The notes beneath the pieces were generated by a model that saw only the letters and a list, made by a program, of their open reading frames with translations, was not told the DNA's origin and ran no database searches. A DNA stretch of 64,000 bases, taken from NCBI GenBank assembly GCA_020137815.1, contig CM035353.1, forward strand, positions 4,331,210 to 4,395,209, in the 5' to 3' direction. Positions 53,478 through 63,710 of this stretch are shown here, piece by piece (within the stretch, counting starts at the first letter, position 1; each line of letters starts with the position of its first letter). Both the position numbers and the translations under genes were made by a program. The stretch is from Hormiphora californensis. Lineage: Eukaryota; Ctenophora; Tentaculata; Cydippida; Pleurobrachiidae.

Positions 53478-54191
53478 TCATACTATATGACCCTCCAATC
53501 TCCTGTGATTCGCTCTAGCCCTATTCAGTGCTGTTGCATATAACGTAAGCTCTCTTAGTGTTTTTGGAGCATTGTCTATCTCTATTCTCAATCTAATTGC
53601 TTCTTCCGCATTCTCTGTCGAGATGTGATATGTCAATAGATGTTTTATACAATTCAATACTCCGTACGATGCTCTCCCATCTGCTATTTCTCTCTCGTCC
53701 TCTCTTAGTGTTTTGAATTTATAGTAGCACTTTATTCTTAACCCATCCTCCGAGTCAGTGTTCCGTGCCCCGACGACCAAATCATTCACTGTCATGTTGT
53801 CTCTCAGTCCTATTCCCCCGTTCAATAGGCGATGAAAGTCTCTGATTAGTTCCTTCCACCACCATATAACATATGTCAAGCAATACTTTTGCAAGACCAG
53901 TGGTTCGTTGGCCTCATATGTTACTACTTGACTTACTTCTAATCTCTCCGTCTCTTCGGGTACCGGTGCTATGAAGGTTACATTACCTCCAAAGAAGTCC
54001 AATTGTCTAATCCTCGATGACTCCCTATAAATGGTATCCGGCCCCCATAATATGTGTGCCTCTATTGTTTCGTGGATTGTTCCTGGTATTTCCATCACTG
54101 TTAGCCCTACCCGGCCAGCTGATCCTCGTTGTTCCTGTGCCTCAGTGTAAGTCTCCTCATCCTCTGATTCTGTGTCGGACTTATTAACCAT
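53478..54191 (-). CDS. Uncharacterised 237-aa ORF upstream of gag
   Basis: ATG at 54191. Acidic start (MVNKSDTESEDEETYTEAQE), then a folded-looking part (VTFIAPVPEETERLEVSQVV, KYCLTYVIWWWKELIRDFHR, IKCYYKFKTLREDEREIADG) and a helical end. The frame is clean. It lies 340 bp 5' of gag on the same strand, so it may be an extra ORF of the retroelement or an independent gene. I recognise no domain. Confidence 0.6.
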   Translation of the reverse strand: MVNKSDTESEDEETYTEAQEQRGSAGRVGLTVMEIPGTIHETIEAHILWGPDTIYRESSRIRQLDFFGGNVTFIAPVPEETERLEVSQVVTYEANEPLVLQKYCLTYVIWWWKELIRDFHRLLNGGIGLRDNMTVNDLVVGARNTDSEDGLRIKCYYKFKTLREDEREIADGRASYGVLNCIKHLLTYHISTENAEEAIRLRIEIDNAPKTLRELTLYATALNRARANHRRLEGHIV

Positions 54192-55082
54192 CCTTGCTAT
54201 AATGTGTACCGGTTAGTGATGTATTTTTTCCATCATGATTCATTAACACTCTCTGATTCTTATTCATAAACACACTATTACATCATAATTATTAATTTAC
54301 AATCATAACTTCCACACGAATTATATTACTCTCACAATTAATAATTAGTACAACTAGTCCTTTCTCCGCAACTACAGAATATGGCGGACTTGGTAACCGT
54401 AGAATAGCATTCCCTTTAATCTTGTATACGTCTCCTCACAGAGCCATATCAGATCTAGGGGGTTGTTACCTAATATAAATAATACTTTCATTTCATGTTT
54501 CATACACTGCAAATACCGCATCCAGTCTGGGATAGGGTATTACATTATTGTCTGATACCTCCCGCTATAAAAAGCTTAAGCTATAATCAATAAATCATAC
54601 CAATTACCACACGCCACATACCACCCGCCCTGCCTTGCAGGTCGGGCAGCGTGCGTTGTATCGAACCACCACCGCGGGCGTGGGGCGATCCCCCACATTC
54701 TCACCTGTCCCCACTGATTGTACGTCTGAAGCTTTCACTTACCTTACTGGGGATGATTCGATGGCTCACCAATACCGCTTTCATGTGTCGTGCCTCTGTG
54801 GTGTGTGCCTCTTTGTTGTCCCTGCCTGTGAACTGTACCCCACATAGAATACAGTTATTCTCCTCTATTCCGTCCTCCTTATTCAGCCCTGGAAATAATA
54901 TTAGTCTTTAGCCCAGTGATCTCTATTATACTGACACGATCGATGTGGTGGGAAAGTAGAGCACGAAAACGCGTAACCGCGGCCAGTCAGGAAGCTAGCT
55001 TAGGGCACTAGTTCATGTCAAACGAATGCAATTTTTGCTGCGCGCTATACCAAGTGTGTGTCTCATTTATACTGCTTCTTCA
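54192..55082. other. Intergenic, possible 5' end of the retroelement
   Basis: I looked for a repeated terminal segment matching sequence near 49-50 kb and did not find one, so LTRs of the 50-54 kb element are not identified. AT-rich at 54200-54360. Confidence 0.35.
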
Positions 55083-55442
55083 TCACGTTAACGCGATAAC
55101 AAGCAGCGCTGTGAGGTTATATACACTTAGTTTCTCACCGAAGTGTTGGAATATTAGTCGTCTCCAGTGAGGGCGGTCCTCATCCTTGCAGCTTCTGTAT
55201 AGTTTCTCCCAGTCTTCTGGAAGCTCGCCGGGAATATCTACCTTACATTTCCGGGCTGGGTCCTCGTAGTTTTTCAGCATCTCCTCTGTGAGCGCCCCTA
55301 CTTTCCCTTGGCGGAGGCGTTTCTGATGTTTCTTGCTAGCGATGTGTTCTCTAGCCTGTGATTTGGTTACCATCTCGCCTGTCCCACACATTAAACATGC
55401 AGCCATCATATCTGCTAAATTGAGGGTAGCTATGGTTACCAT
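55083..55442 (-). CDS. U1-type C2H2 zinc-finger ORF, 119 aa
   Basis: ATG at 55442 (MVTIATLNLADMMAACLMCG). C-L-M-C-x13-H-x5-H (CLMCG...REHIASKKHQKRL) fits the U1/matrin-type zinc finger, which has a five-residue His spacing and binds RNA or DNA. A charged helical part and DPARKCKVDIPGELPEDWEK follow; the end is hydrophobic (LTALLVIALT). It is divergent from the coiled-coil gene at 55614, with 171 bp between starts that probably hold a shared promoter. No paralogue is seen in the window. Confidence 0.6.
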   Translation of the reverse strand: MVTIATLNLADMMAACLMCGTGEMVTKSQAREHIASKKHQKRLRQGKVGALTEEMLKNYEDPARKCKVDIPGELPEDWEKLYRSCKDEDRPHWRRLIFQHFGEKLSVYNLTALLVIALT

Positions 55443-55613
55443 GGATCACTCTGTGGCATTCTATACATATAACATCCTGGTGTTTCACAACTGTCGCCCA
55501 TTATCGATAATGACTCCAAGCTACGCTCTCCTTCTCTCTCTCCCTCTCTCTTTAACACTCCCTGTACGTTCAGTCTCCCTGTACTCTGTGTGTTCTCTCT
55601 AGCTCGGCTCTTT

Positions 55614-56075
55614 ATGTTGTGTCCTCACTGTTCTACCCCCATTACTCATCCCAGCCCATCTTCTAAACATCCACCCACTCCTTCCAATCTTAGTCCTCAA
55701 CCAGCCCGTCGCCGCTACTGGAAGAATTACCGACGTAAAAAGGAGCAAGAAGTCGATCAGCTGAAAGCCCGTATATCTCAGCTTAAAACGACAGTTGATC
55801 GGCAGAATGGGGATGTAGACGGGCTCAGCGTTGGACTCCTAATGGCCAACGCCGAACTGGAGGAGGCAACACAACGGGAGACCTCGCTTGCAGCCGAGTC
55901 CCAGCGGCATCTTGAAATGGCCGAGATGTACCGCCAGCAAGCGGAGTTCTACTATCACCAACTCTATCAGGTCTCTCAAGACCTTTACCGTGTGCACCAG
56001 AGAGTTGTGACCTATCTCTCCCCACCATCCGTCACACCTCTCCATCCCCCAGGGCCTCCACCATACCAGCCGTAA
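55614..56075 (+). CDS. Basic coiled-coil (bZIP-like) protein, 153 aa
   Basis: ATG at 55614 (MLCPHCSTPITHPSPSSKHP). A basic stretch RRRYWKNYRRKKEQEVDQLK runs into heptads (ARISQLKTTV ... LMANAELEEA), resembling a bZIP, but the invariant Asn of true bZIP basic regions is not at the expected spacing. A second helix (ESQRHLEMAEMYRQQAEFYY) and a Pro-rich end (PPGPPPYQP-TAA) follow. The stop overlaps a GTAAGT, so an alternative spliced form is possible. It converges on the acidic gene at 56238. Fragments of the family lie at 11.1, 26.3 and 40.2 kb. It may dimerise and bind DNA; this is inference. Confidence 0.7.
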   Translation: MLCPHCSTPITHPSPSSKHPPTPSNLSPQPARRRYWKNYRRKKEQEVDQLKARISQLKTTVDRQNGDVDGLSVGLLMANAELEEATQRETSLAAESQRHLEMAEMYRQQAEFYYHQLYQVSQDLYRVHQRVVTYLSPPSVTPLHPPGPPPYQP

Positions 56076-56237
56076 GTTATTACCACTCTACAAACATATT
56101 GCACAATCATTTATTTTTTTAAATAAATTTAAAATCAAACTAATAATTAATAATAATTAATAATAAATAATACTATAAAATATATGCTGAGCAGTGTCTC
56201 TCATAGTCATAGTGTCTCTATAGGGTGGTCGAGCTAC

Positions 56238-56861
56238 CTAGTATGTGTATTGAGGCGGGGGTGGTCTCCTCCTTCGGATGGCGCTCTCGAGGGACGGGTA
56301 CGGTGACATCCGTGGGTCAAGGGGCCGGACCTTCTTGATCACCATACGGTTCCAGCCTGCCCCGGCAATGTAGCACGTCCGCCAGGTCTCCTCCTCTGCC
56401 TCCATATCGCTGTCTGGTGCCTCTTCTCCTTCCTCTAATTCCAAGGCCTCTGTCTCCCCCTCGTTTTCGTCTTCTGGGGCCTCTATTTTCATCGGGTCAG
56501 CCTCTTCTCCTTCTTCCTCTTCCAGGGCCTCTGTCTCCCCCTCGTTTTCGTCTTCCGGGGCCTCTATTTTCACCGGGTCTGCCTCCTGTCCTTCTCCCTC
56601 TTCCAGGGCCTCTTCTTCGATTGGGTCTGCCTCCTGCTGTCCTTCCTCCTCCGGGGCCTCTTCTTCGATTTCTTGCGTCTCAACCGATTCCACCCTCTCA
56701 GGTTTACCTCCCCCGAAAATCTCTATCTGGGGCCCGGATGTGACACCCTCGATATCTATTTCCCCGCCGGTGAGTCGGATTCTCGGTATCTTGGTGATGC
56801 CTTTCATCGTGATCTCCATTGATGGTCCAGATTCTGGAACTCTTCTGATCGTAAGATTCAT
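56238..56861 (-). CDS. Acidic protein with GAGWNR/RPLDPR tail, copy 2
   Basis: ATG at 56861 (MNLTIRRVPESGPSMEITMK), right after a leader acceptor (cttacag at 56864-56870). Beta-rich N-terminus (GITKIPRIRLTGGEIDIEGV, SGPQIEIFGGG), then about 100 residues of imperfect repeats of the type EADPMKIEAPEDENEGETEA, then ETWRTCYIAGAGWNRMVIKK, VRPLDPRMSPYPSLES and RRRRPPPPQYTY-stop. The tail is almost identical to copy 1 while the acidic repeats differ in number, as expected for slippage. The promoter TATA is at 57359-57366. Confidence 0.78.
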   Translation of the reverse strand: MNLTIRRVPESGPSMEITMKGITKIPRIRLTGGEIDIEGVTSGPQIEIFGGGKPERVESVETQEIEEEAPEEEGQQEADPIEEEALEEGEGQEADPVKIEAPEDENEGETEALEEEEGEEADPMKIEAPEDENEGETEALELEEGEEAPDSDMEAEEETWRTCYIAGAGWNRMVIKKVRPLDPRMSPYPSLESAIRRRRPPPPQYTY

Positions 56862-57039
56862 AGCTGTAAGGGGTCGGATTAGTTTTTCAATATTCTGCTA
56901 AATGTAAATGCTAATTGCTAACTACCAGTGCAAATTCTAATTAACTCAGATATAATTGTAAACCAGGGGTTAGCAAGCTTGATAAGAGGGCTCCATCTCT
57001 ACTGAGTCACGCATATTCCCCCTCCATAGCTCTGCTATG

Positions 57040-57366
57040 GTGCTCAGTATAATATCTCTACCCAGGGATAGAATATCAAACACAGGATTGCGGGTAATAA
57101 AGAAATAGATAATCACTACAATATGTTCCATACCCTGTTATATATTCTCACTACAATTATGGCACTACTATATATTATGTAATAAGAGTGCACTGGTATA
57201 ATATCTAGTTGGATTCTATAAAGTATATCAACGCAAGCTTGATGAGAGCAGAACCGAAGAGCATGGCCAGACGATAGCTCTGAGGTAGGCTGGGTGAGTA
57301 GGGCTGCATCAGGGGTGGGTCTCCAACAAACGACAAATGGCAGTACCCACAGCTCTGGCTTATATA
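57040..57366 (-). promoter_or_regulatory. Leader/promoter region of acidic gene, copy 2
   Basis: Homologous to 12230-12568 along its length. TATATAAG (minus strand) at 57359-57366 is the likely TATA box. The leader probably contains an intron ending at the acceptor next to the ATG. The plus-strand gypsy remnant begins immediately beyond (57405). Confidence 0.55.
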
Positions 57367-57404
57367 GTCCCCTGAGAAGGCAAAATACGCGAGACGCTAG
57401 CCGT

Positions 57405-57775
57405 CGGAAAAGGAAAACAACAACGGATACCGAGGAAGAAACTTTAACCCTCCCCAGAGAAACAACAACTATCAAGGGAGGAACTATGGGAACAACTTCA
57501 ATAATAACAACAATTGGAGGCAAGACAACAACAATTGGCGACAAGACCAGAGCAGATACCAGCAGGGCCAACAAAACTATACGTGGCGACCGACTAACAA
57601 CACAAACCAGAATAAACAACGCCAACCCATCAACATGATGCAACAACAGATCACAGCGCCTATGGCACAACTAGCCATGAAGACAAGCCAGGCAGCAGCG
57701 GATTCAACGAGCAGGAGAGGATCGATCATACAACATGGCACTGGGGGAGAACATCTTCAATGACCAAGCTTTAAA
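57405..57775 (+). pseudogene. Asn/Gln-rich Gag C-terminus
   Basis: The plus-strand frame reads ENNNGYRGRNFNPPQRNNNY, NYGNNFNNNNNWRQDNNNWR, YQQGQQNYTWRPTNNTNQNK and MMQQQITAPMAQLAMK. It is a low-complexity Gag end without zinc knuckles. The 5' part of Gag is missing: the acidic-gene promoter repeat abuts it. Confidence 0.65.
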
Positions 57776-60016
57776 CTAATCATGCCTCGCCACAGACCGG
57801 GGCTACCACTAATAGCTACACAGCGCGACACCGAAATTTATTCGCGCATTCTAACAGTTGGTAATAAACACACCAACTCACTTTTCGCAGCAGGAAAAAT
57901 TAATGGCTATGAAATAAAATTGTTAATTGATAGCGGTGCAGTCCTGAACTGCATGTCTAAATCAATGCTCGAACAATTAAAAATCCCAAAAAGCTTAGAA
58001 CAGACAAACTACAACTTATCGGAGCACGGGTCACAACTTAAGAGTGTTGGGATCTATTAGGAATACAATCATTCATCTAGGGAGCCTAAAATTCACGCTT
58101 GACTTCATCATCATTGACGAGATCATAGCACCACTAGTCCTAGGCTCAAATTTCCTCATAGGTAATGCGTTAGTGGTGACCTAGAGTGCGGTTCTCAGAA
58201 AAGGGAATCAACAAGTCCCGATTCTGGTTCATAAAGCTAGAGACACTGCAATACTCGTTAGAACACGAGAGGACACCACGTCCCTGTAGGACAACAGGCT
58301 ATAGTCACATGTGTAGGGCAAAACACAAATGCACTTAATAGCACCATAACCAATGGTACGTATCGTACACTCTAGCACATTATTCTGGCCTAAAACAGAA
58401 AATGATCCACCGTCTTGCTTAGTAGATATAGTACAATCTAAAATACCCATGCGCTGGAAAATACTGATGCAGAAGCGAGAGTATTTCTTTCCAGCAGGCA
58501 CAATTTTTGGTTATCTCACACCGGTAGAAAAAGCAATTAAGAATATAAGTGAGGTTATGTCACGACTAGAAAACTAAGTAAAGTCATTCAAGAGCTGAAG
58601 ATTGACAGCAATGAATACCTGAGCAACGAGAATAAACGAGACTTAAGACTTAGTTAGCGAGGATATATAGACATTTTTCATCTCATAAATATGATATCGG
58701 GCTCACAAATGTACATTGACTAGAGGCTGAATTAAATTTGAAGGATGATACCCCAGTGGCACTACCACCTAGACGCGTTCCTATACATCTCTTACCACAA
58801 GTTCGTAAAGAGATACAAGCCCTTTTAGAAATTGGGGTCATACAACCATCACAATCGGCTTATAGTGCACCAACAGTGATAGTGAAGAAAAAAGGGTCTG
58901 AGACGTGCGAATGTGCACTGATTACAGACAGTTGAATGCTAAGACTGAGTCATTCACATCTAGTATACCACCGTAGACGTAGTTGTCGCTCATGTAGGGG
59001 AAAGGAATTCTATTCATCCTTGATCTCACAAAAGGTTACATGTCTTTACGGATTAAGGAATCCGACAAACATAAGAATGCATGGAAAGTACCAGGAGTAG
59101 GTCATTTGAGCAAAATCGTTGGCTTTGGACTTAAAAATGCACCCAGCTGCTTCTGCCAGGCTCACTATGATTTTTAAATAGCTTCCAAACAATATCCAAG
59201 TGTATTGGACGATATACTTATTGGAACGAATTCGATAGATCAAATGCTCACTAATCTCAACAGGTGTTTGAATGCACTAGGCAAGGGGGATTGAAAATAT
59301 CACCCCACACGTGCTCCTTGTTAGTAAGAAAGTTAAATTTTTAGGCGCATGGCTTAGCAAAGAAGGCTACGAAGCAGATAGAGAAAAGAAAAGCGGTCAG
59401 AGAAACTCCATTCCCTAACACCAAGAAGAAGCTAATGAGCTTTTTAGGGATGATAAATTGGTTCAGAAATTTACTAAAAAATTGTGCAGCTGAAATAAAC
59501 CGCTTACCGACCTACTAACTGGGTCAAATTACAACATAAAACCAACACCCGAGGCCCAACAAGCTTTTGAAATGATAAAGACAAACTCACAAGTGTCCCT
59601 GTTCTTGTTATGGCTGATGTCAAGAAGAAATTTATTTGTGGTGTGATGCGAGCTTCAAGGATTAGGATGTGCACTAACTCACAAATTTATTGATCAAAAT
59701 GGCAATGATTACTTTAGACCCCATACGGAAGTAGAACACTCACACCAGCCGAACAGAAATGGCCGGTCGTTTAAACTGGAGATGGAGAGCGGTGCTTTGG
59801 GCCATAGAAAGTATGATCATACTATACGGGGCTCAAGAACCGTTCGTAGTTTGACTGATATGAAATCACTCACACAATCGGCTATTTAAATAAAGCAACA
59901 TGTAGATACTCTTTCTTGGGCCATCAAATTATCCTAACACATACACCTGGAAAGATAACCAATTAGCCGATTTCTTGTCTAGAAACCTACCCCAAAGTCA
60001 GGCGACCTTTGGAACT

Positions 60017-60188
60017 ACAGTCGGACCCCGATTTAACGGCAACCCTCGGGGGAAAGGATTTTGTCCGTTAAATGGGGTGTCCGCTAAATCGGGGTCAAAT
60101 ATGTTAATTTCCCATATATCGGGGGAAGATTATGCTGCCGTTAATCGGGGTGCCGCTAAATCGGGGGCCGTTAAATCGGGGTCAACTG
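60017..60188. mobile_element. 172-bp pogo/Tigger-type MITE
   Basis: Flanked by TA on both sides (60015-60016, 60189-60190). Terminal repeats CAGTCGGACCCCGATTTAAC / GTTAAATCGGGGTCAACTG. Internal sub-repeats of gttaaatcggggt-ccgctaaatcgggg. TA target and CAGT start fit the pogo/Tigger branch of Tc1/mariner. It interrupts the RNase H-integrase part of the old Pol. Confidence 0.9.
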
Positions 60189-61880
60189 TATTGGGAAGAC
60201 AAAATCAAGAAACAAGAAGAATCTCCAAAACGGTCATCAATCTTATCAAAGACGCTATAAACCTTAAAACCAGTGAAGAACCGATTACCCCATTAGAAGA
60301 AATTATCACTTTCAACCAGAATAGGGATACTAAAGAGATGGGTACTTTTGAACAGCCAATAGCTCTAGAATTTCAAGATCATGAACCACTATATCAAGCG
60401 CAAAAAACGACGAAATTCTAGCTGAAGTCAGGTCATGGCTAATTCAGAAAGAACGGCCAAAACAAACTCGACTCAAATTTTTCCAAAGAATTGAAAGTTT
60501 ACTACAATAAATTTGATCGACTCGCTAACCAATCAAGGCATAGTTGCTTTGAAATACATGACTGAGTCCACTGGAAAATTTCGCTGTCTTCTTTGTACTC
60601 CCGAGGCACTGAAACAAAGCATATTAGAATTAAAACATTAGAAAGCTAGTCATCAGGTATTGTAAAAACCAAACGGTCAATTATGATGAAATTCTGGTGG
60701 CCGGGTATGACTGAACAGATCACGCTCCATGTTAAATCTTGTGAAGAGTTTTTTTCCATAATAAAGGGTTTCATAAAAAACCTAAAATGGTAATGAAACT
60801 ATATGAACAGCGAAATGTACCCAATTATCGCTGTTACATTGACAGTATGGGCCAATAACGAGAAATTCGGGTGCCAAAAAGCACATTTTTCTATGTACTT
60901 GTGCTTTCACTAAGTACGTAACGGTGCCGTTGTTAGCGATATCAAAGCACCCACGTTAGCAAAAGCTTTTCTGAACACGACATATTACCTTTTGGCGTAC
61001 CAGAAAAGGTCCTTAGTGATCAAGGATATCAATGACGGGGCAGATTTATCCAAAATTTTTACAGTCTGATGGGAATAACGAAGATTCGAACGACACCATA
61101 TCACCCAGCCACTAACCTAGTGGAAAGGGTAAATAAAAGTCTAAAAGCTATAATCTCAAAATTAACGCACAATAACCCTGACCAATGGGAAAAATATCTA
61201 CATAGCTATCTCGTCCTACCATGGGACAATACACCAGGCAACAGGGTACACACCAAATTACTTTTTTTGGTAGAGAGTTGAGAGCACCCAACGACCTGAT
61301 TATGAGACACCTCCACACAATTTTATAGGGATGAATCACATTATGCCCACGATTTGTATTGGAAAATGAGAGGGGTTACGGCCTAGAAAAACAAGAATTA
61401 TTGCATTATGTATTCATAATGCTGTGTTTCCCTGCCCTACCGTTTCACATGTCAGTGACATTGTCACTGCCAACAGGATCAAGGCTTGGCTCATAAGTAA
61501 TGTGAGATGCATACGATCTAGCTGTCAGTATACTTCTCACATAGCTTAGAGTTAGCTAACTCCAATAACCTGACACTTGCTAACCAGCTTTTGACATTCC
61601 AACTTAACTACTTATCTAACATCTCACACTCGACTCGCAAGATGAAAATGGTATGTAACACGCGAAACGCGCGGCAGAGCATTCATGTTTTGTTGAGTGG
61701 CACGCGCACACAGTCCATCAAACTGTGTCAATGAGTTGTTTGATGAAGGAGTAGCTCGTCACTGTGCGCGCGGCTCTAGTTGCTACACCGTTGCCCTCGC
61801 AACGAAAGTGTGACCAAAAAATGTCCCTCTACCGATTAGTTAGTATACCAAAATGTCGTTTTTCGAATTCTAACCCTGCT

Positions 61881-61936
61881 ATGCCTTTTTACAAAGTAAA
61901 AAGGCATCCGGGTGAATGCCTTCGGCATTCACCCGG
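61881..61936. repeat. Two adjacent perfect hairpins
   Basis: 12-bp stem atgcctttttac/gtaaaaaggcat (loop aaa, 61881-61907) directly followed by a 13-bp stem ccgggtgaatgcc/ggcattcacccgg (loop ttc, 61908-61936). Confidence 0.93.
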
Positions 61937-62652
61937 GCAGGGAAAAAATGCCTGAAAACCCAACAAATCCAAGCTAAAAACTTTATGACCGATCAGACAA
62001 AAATCACAAAGTATAAAGTTGGTGATATGTTGCCATACTGGCACCCTTAGCCCCTAAAGAAATTTCAAATAATAAATTCAAGTCAAGATTTAAAGTGCTA
62101 TATCGAATAGAAAAAGTTTATATCCGACCATAATTACCTCATAAAACATGTGGAAACGGGAAAACAGAAAGTTGTTCATCACGATTTAATGAGATACGTC
62201 CCTGAAACACTAGCAAATAAACTCACTGTTCATGAAATTTGGGAAGATCCCGAAGATCAACCCATCTTGCCATACTCAGACAGCGACGACGAACCAGTAA
62301 TAAGGGATAAAGGACCGACAGTAAAAAAGAAATCACTCAGACCAAACCAACACAAGAAACAACAGAACGAACAACGGACAAACAGATTGTAACACAAAAT
62401 ACGGAACCCTTCCAGCCCTTCCTGAGAAGGTCGAACAGATTGATGAAAATACCCGCATACCTAAATGATTATGACACAACCGGACCAAAGTAAAACACAT
62501 ATACTTTTAGGGATGCTGAGCGCAAACCATATTTTGTAGATACATTTGGTTATAGTAACATAATTCTTGTATATTTACATATTTACATTGACATTCTAGA
62601 CCAGTTCAATTCTAGATACATGTGCCTCAGCTGGTAGCAAAAGGTTTAGCCA

Positions 62653-62900
62653 CTAAAATTTAATAAAGATAAACATTGAGGCGGTGCTGTTAAAGTTAAA
62701 TAAAAACATCTTAATTGTTCCGTAAGAGAGCGTACCTACCTGCAATCGAATGTCTGTAAAGCCATATAAGTATGCGAGTGTTAGAAAAGTTGAGGTCATG
62801 CTGAGAAAGTTGACGACTGCGATCGATATGAGCATGTACATAAACCGCTTTGGGCCACCACCATCTACAATAAAGGGAATCGACACCAAAATGGACAGGT
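62653..62900 (-). CDS. Possible membrane-protein exon
   Basis: Minus-strand frame LSILVSIPFIVDGGGPKRFM then YMLISIAVVNFLSMTSTFLT, LAYLYGFTDIRLQ, ending at a consensus donor (TTGCAG/GTAGGT at about 62741). It has at least one membrane span. A stop lies just upstream without a clear acceptor, so it may be an exon relic. Family unknown. Confidence 0.35.
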
Positions 62901-63065
62901 TTCAGGGTGCAGGGCCAACCAATACTGACCAAGTATGTCAGTGAAGCGGGGGCATAGAGAATAGAAAGTACCGTTCCAAGAAGGGTGTAGTTAAATGGTA
63001 GGTAAGTGAAGGCATCGGATTTGGATGAATCGAGAGAGAGAAAATGGCTGTAATCTAATTGGAGC

Positions 63066-63710
63066 GTGAGGAAGTTTTGTTTTCTCCTTCCGGCTGGACA
63101 AATGAGTAGACGTAGATTATTGTAGAATAACGCAGTGCACTATAAAAAGTTTCATAATAAGACAGTACCCGATTTGATTTTTGAGATTATACAACAGAGT
63201 CACGTATCTTATATAGAAAGATTATAGAAGCATATTATATTAACAGAGAGAAGCCTACTATTAATTTAAAAGAAGAGTTGACTGATCTATCTAGTTCCTT
63301 ATTCTAATATTATCCGTTTTTAGTATTTTCTAACGGCCATATTGGTCATTGAGTATTTTTAGCTAGATATCTTTTGAGCAGTCGCGTGATTCCTATCTTA
63401 TTTCACTATCTGATCTTATTTTTTACTATTTAAACCCCGTTTATTTCCTAGTCTTTACTTTTTGTTTTATTTTTTCCAGTCCCGCGTGTAGTTTTTCAAC
63501 CTTTTACTATTTCACTAAATTAGCTTAGCTTTAGAATTTCCAGTAATTTTTATTTTACGATTGGTATGTGTACAGTTTTTTCTAACATGTGTATTCCGTT
63601 TATTATAGCCTGAAGATGGTGCTGTGCGCCGAAATTGATAGCGTTATTCTACAATAAAATCTACGTCTACTCATTTGTCCAGCCGGAAGAGAAAAACAAA
63701 ACTTCCTCAC
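63066..63710. mobile_element. 645-bp element with about 68-bp terminal inverted repeats
   Basis: gtgaggaagttttgtttt... at 63066 and its near reverse complement ending at 63710. Inside, next to the right repeat, is CTGAAGA-tggtgctgtgcgcc-GAAA (63611-63634), the conserved boxes of a hammerhead ribozyme. No coding region. Confidence 0.8.

Larger units (their letters stand above)
57782..62400 (+). pseudogene. Second gypsy-type Pol, heavily decayed
   Basis: In order: protease (IKLLIDSGAVLNCMS, D-S-G instead of D-T-G, and PLVLGSNFLIG); linker (STLFWPKTENDPPSCLVDI); RT opening (PPRRVPIHLLPQVRKEIQAL, SAYSAPTVIVKKKG); RT core (LDLTKGYMSLRIKESDKHKN, VLDDILIGTNSIDQ at about 59200); RNase H traces (TLTPAEQKW); integrase zinc-like part (FWWPGMTEQITLHVKSCEE); integrase core end (MGITKIRTTPYHPATN then LVERVNKSLKAIISK); and a C-terminal tail (METGKQKVVHHDLMRYVPET). 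Many stops and frameshifts, a MITE at 60017 and foreign DNA at about 61500-61960 show long inactivity. Confidence 0.88.

Noticed and set aside
55614..56075. Calling the coiled-coil gene a true bZIP transcription factor
   Set aside because: The basic region lacks the invariant Asn at the right distance from the first Leu, so only a bZIP-like label is justified.
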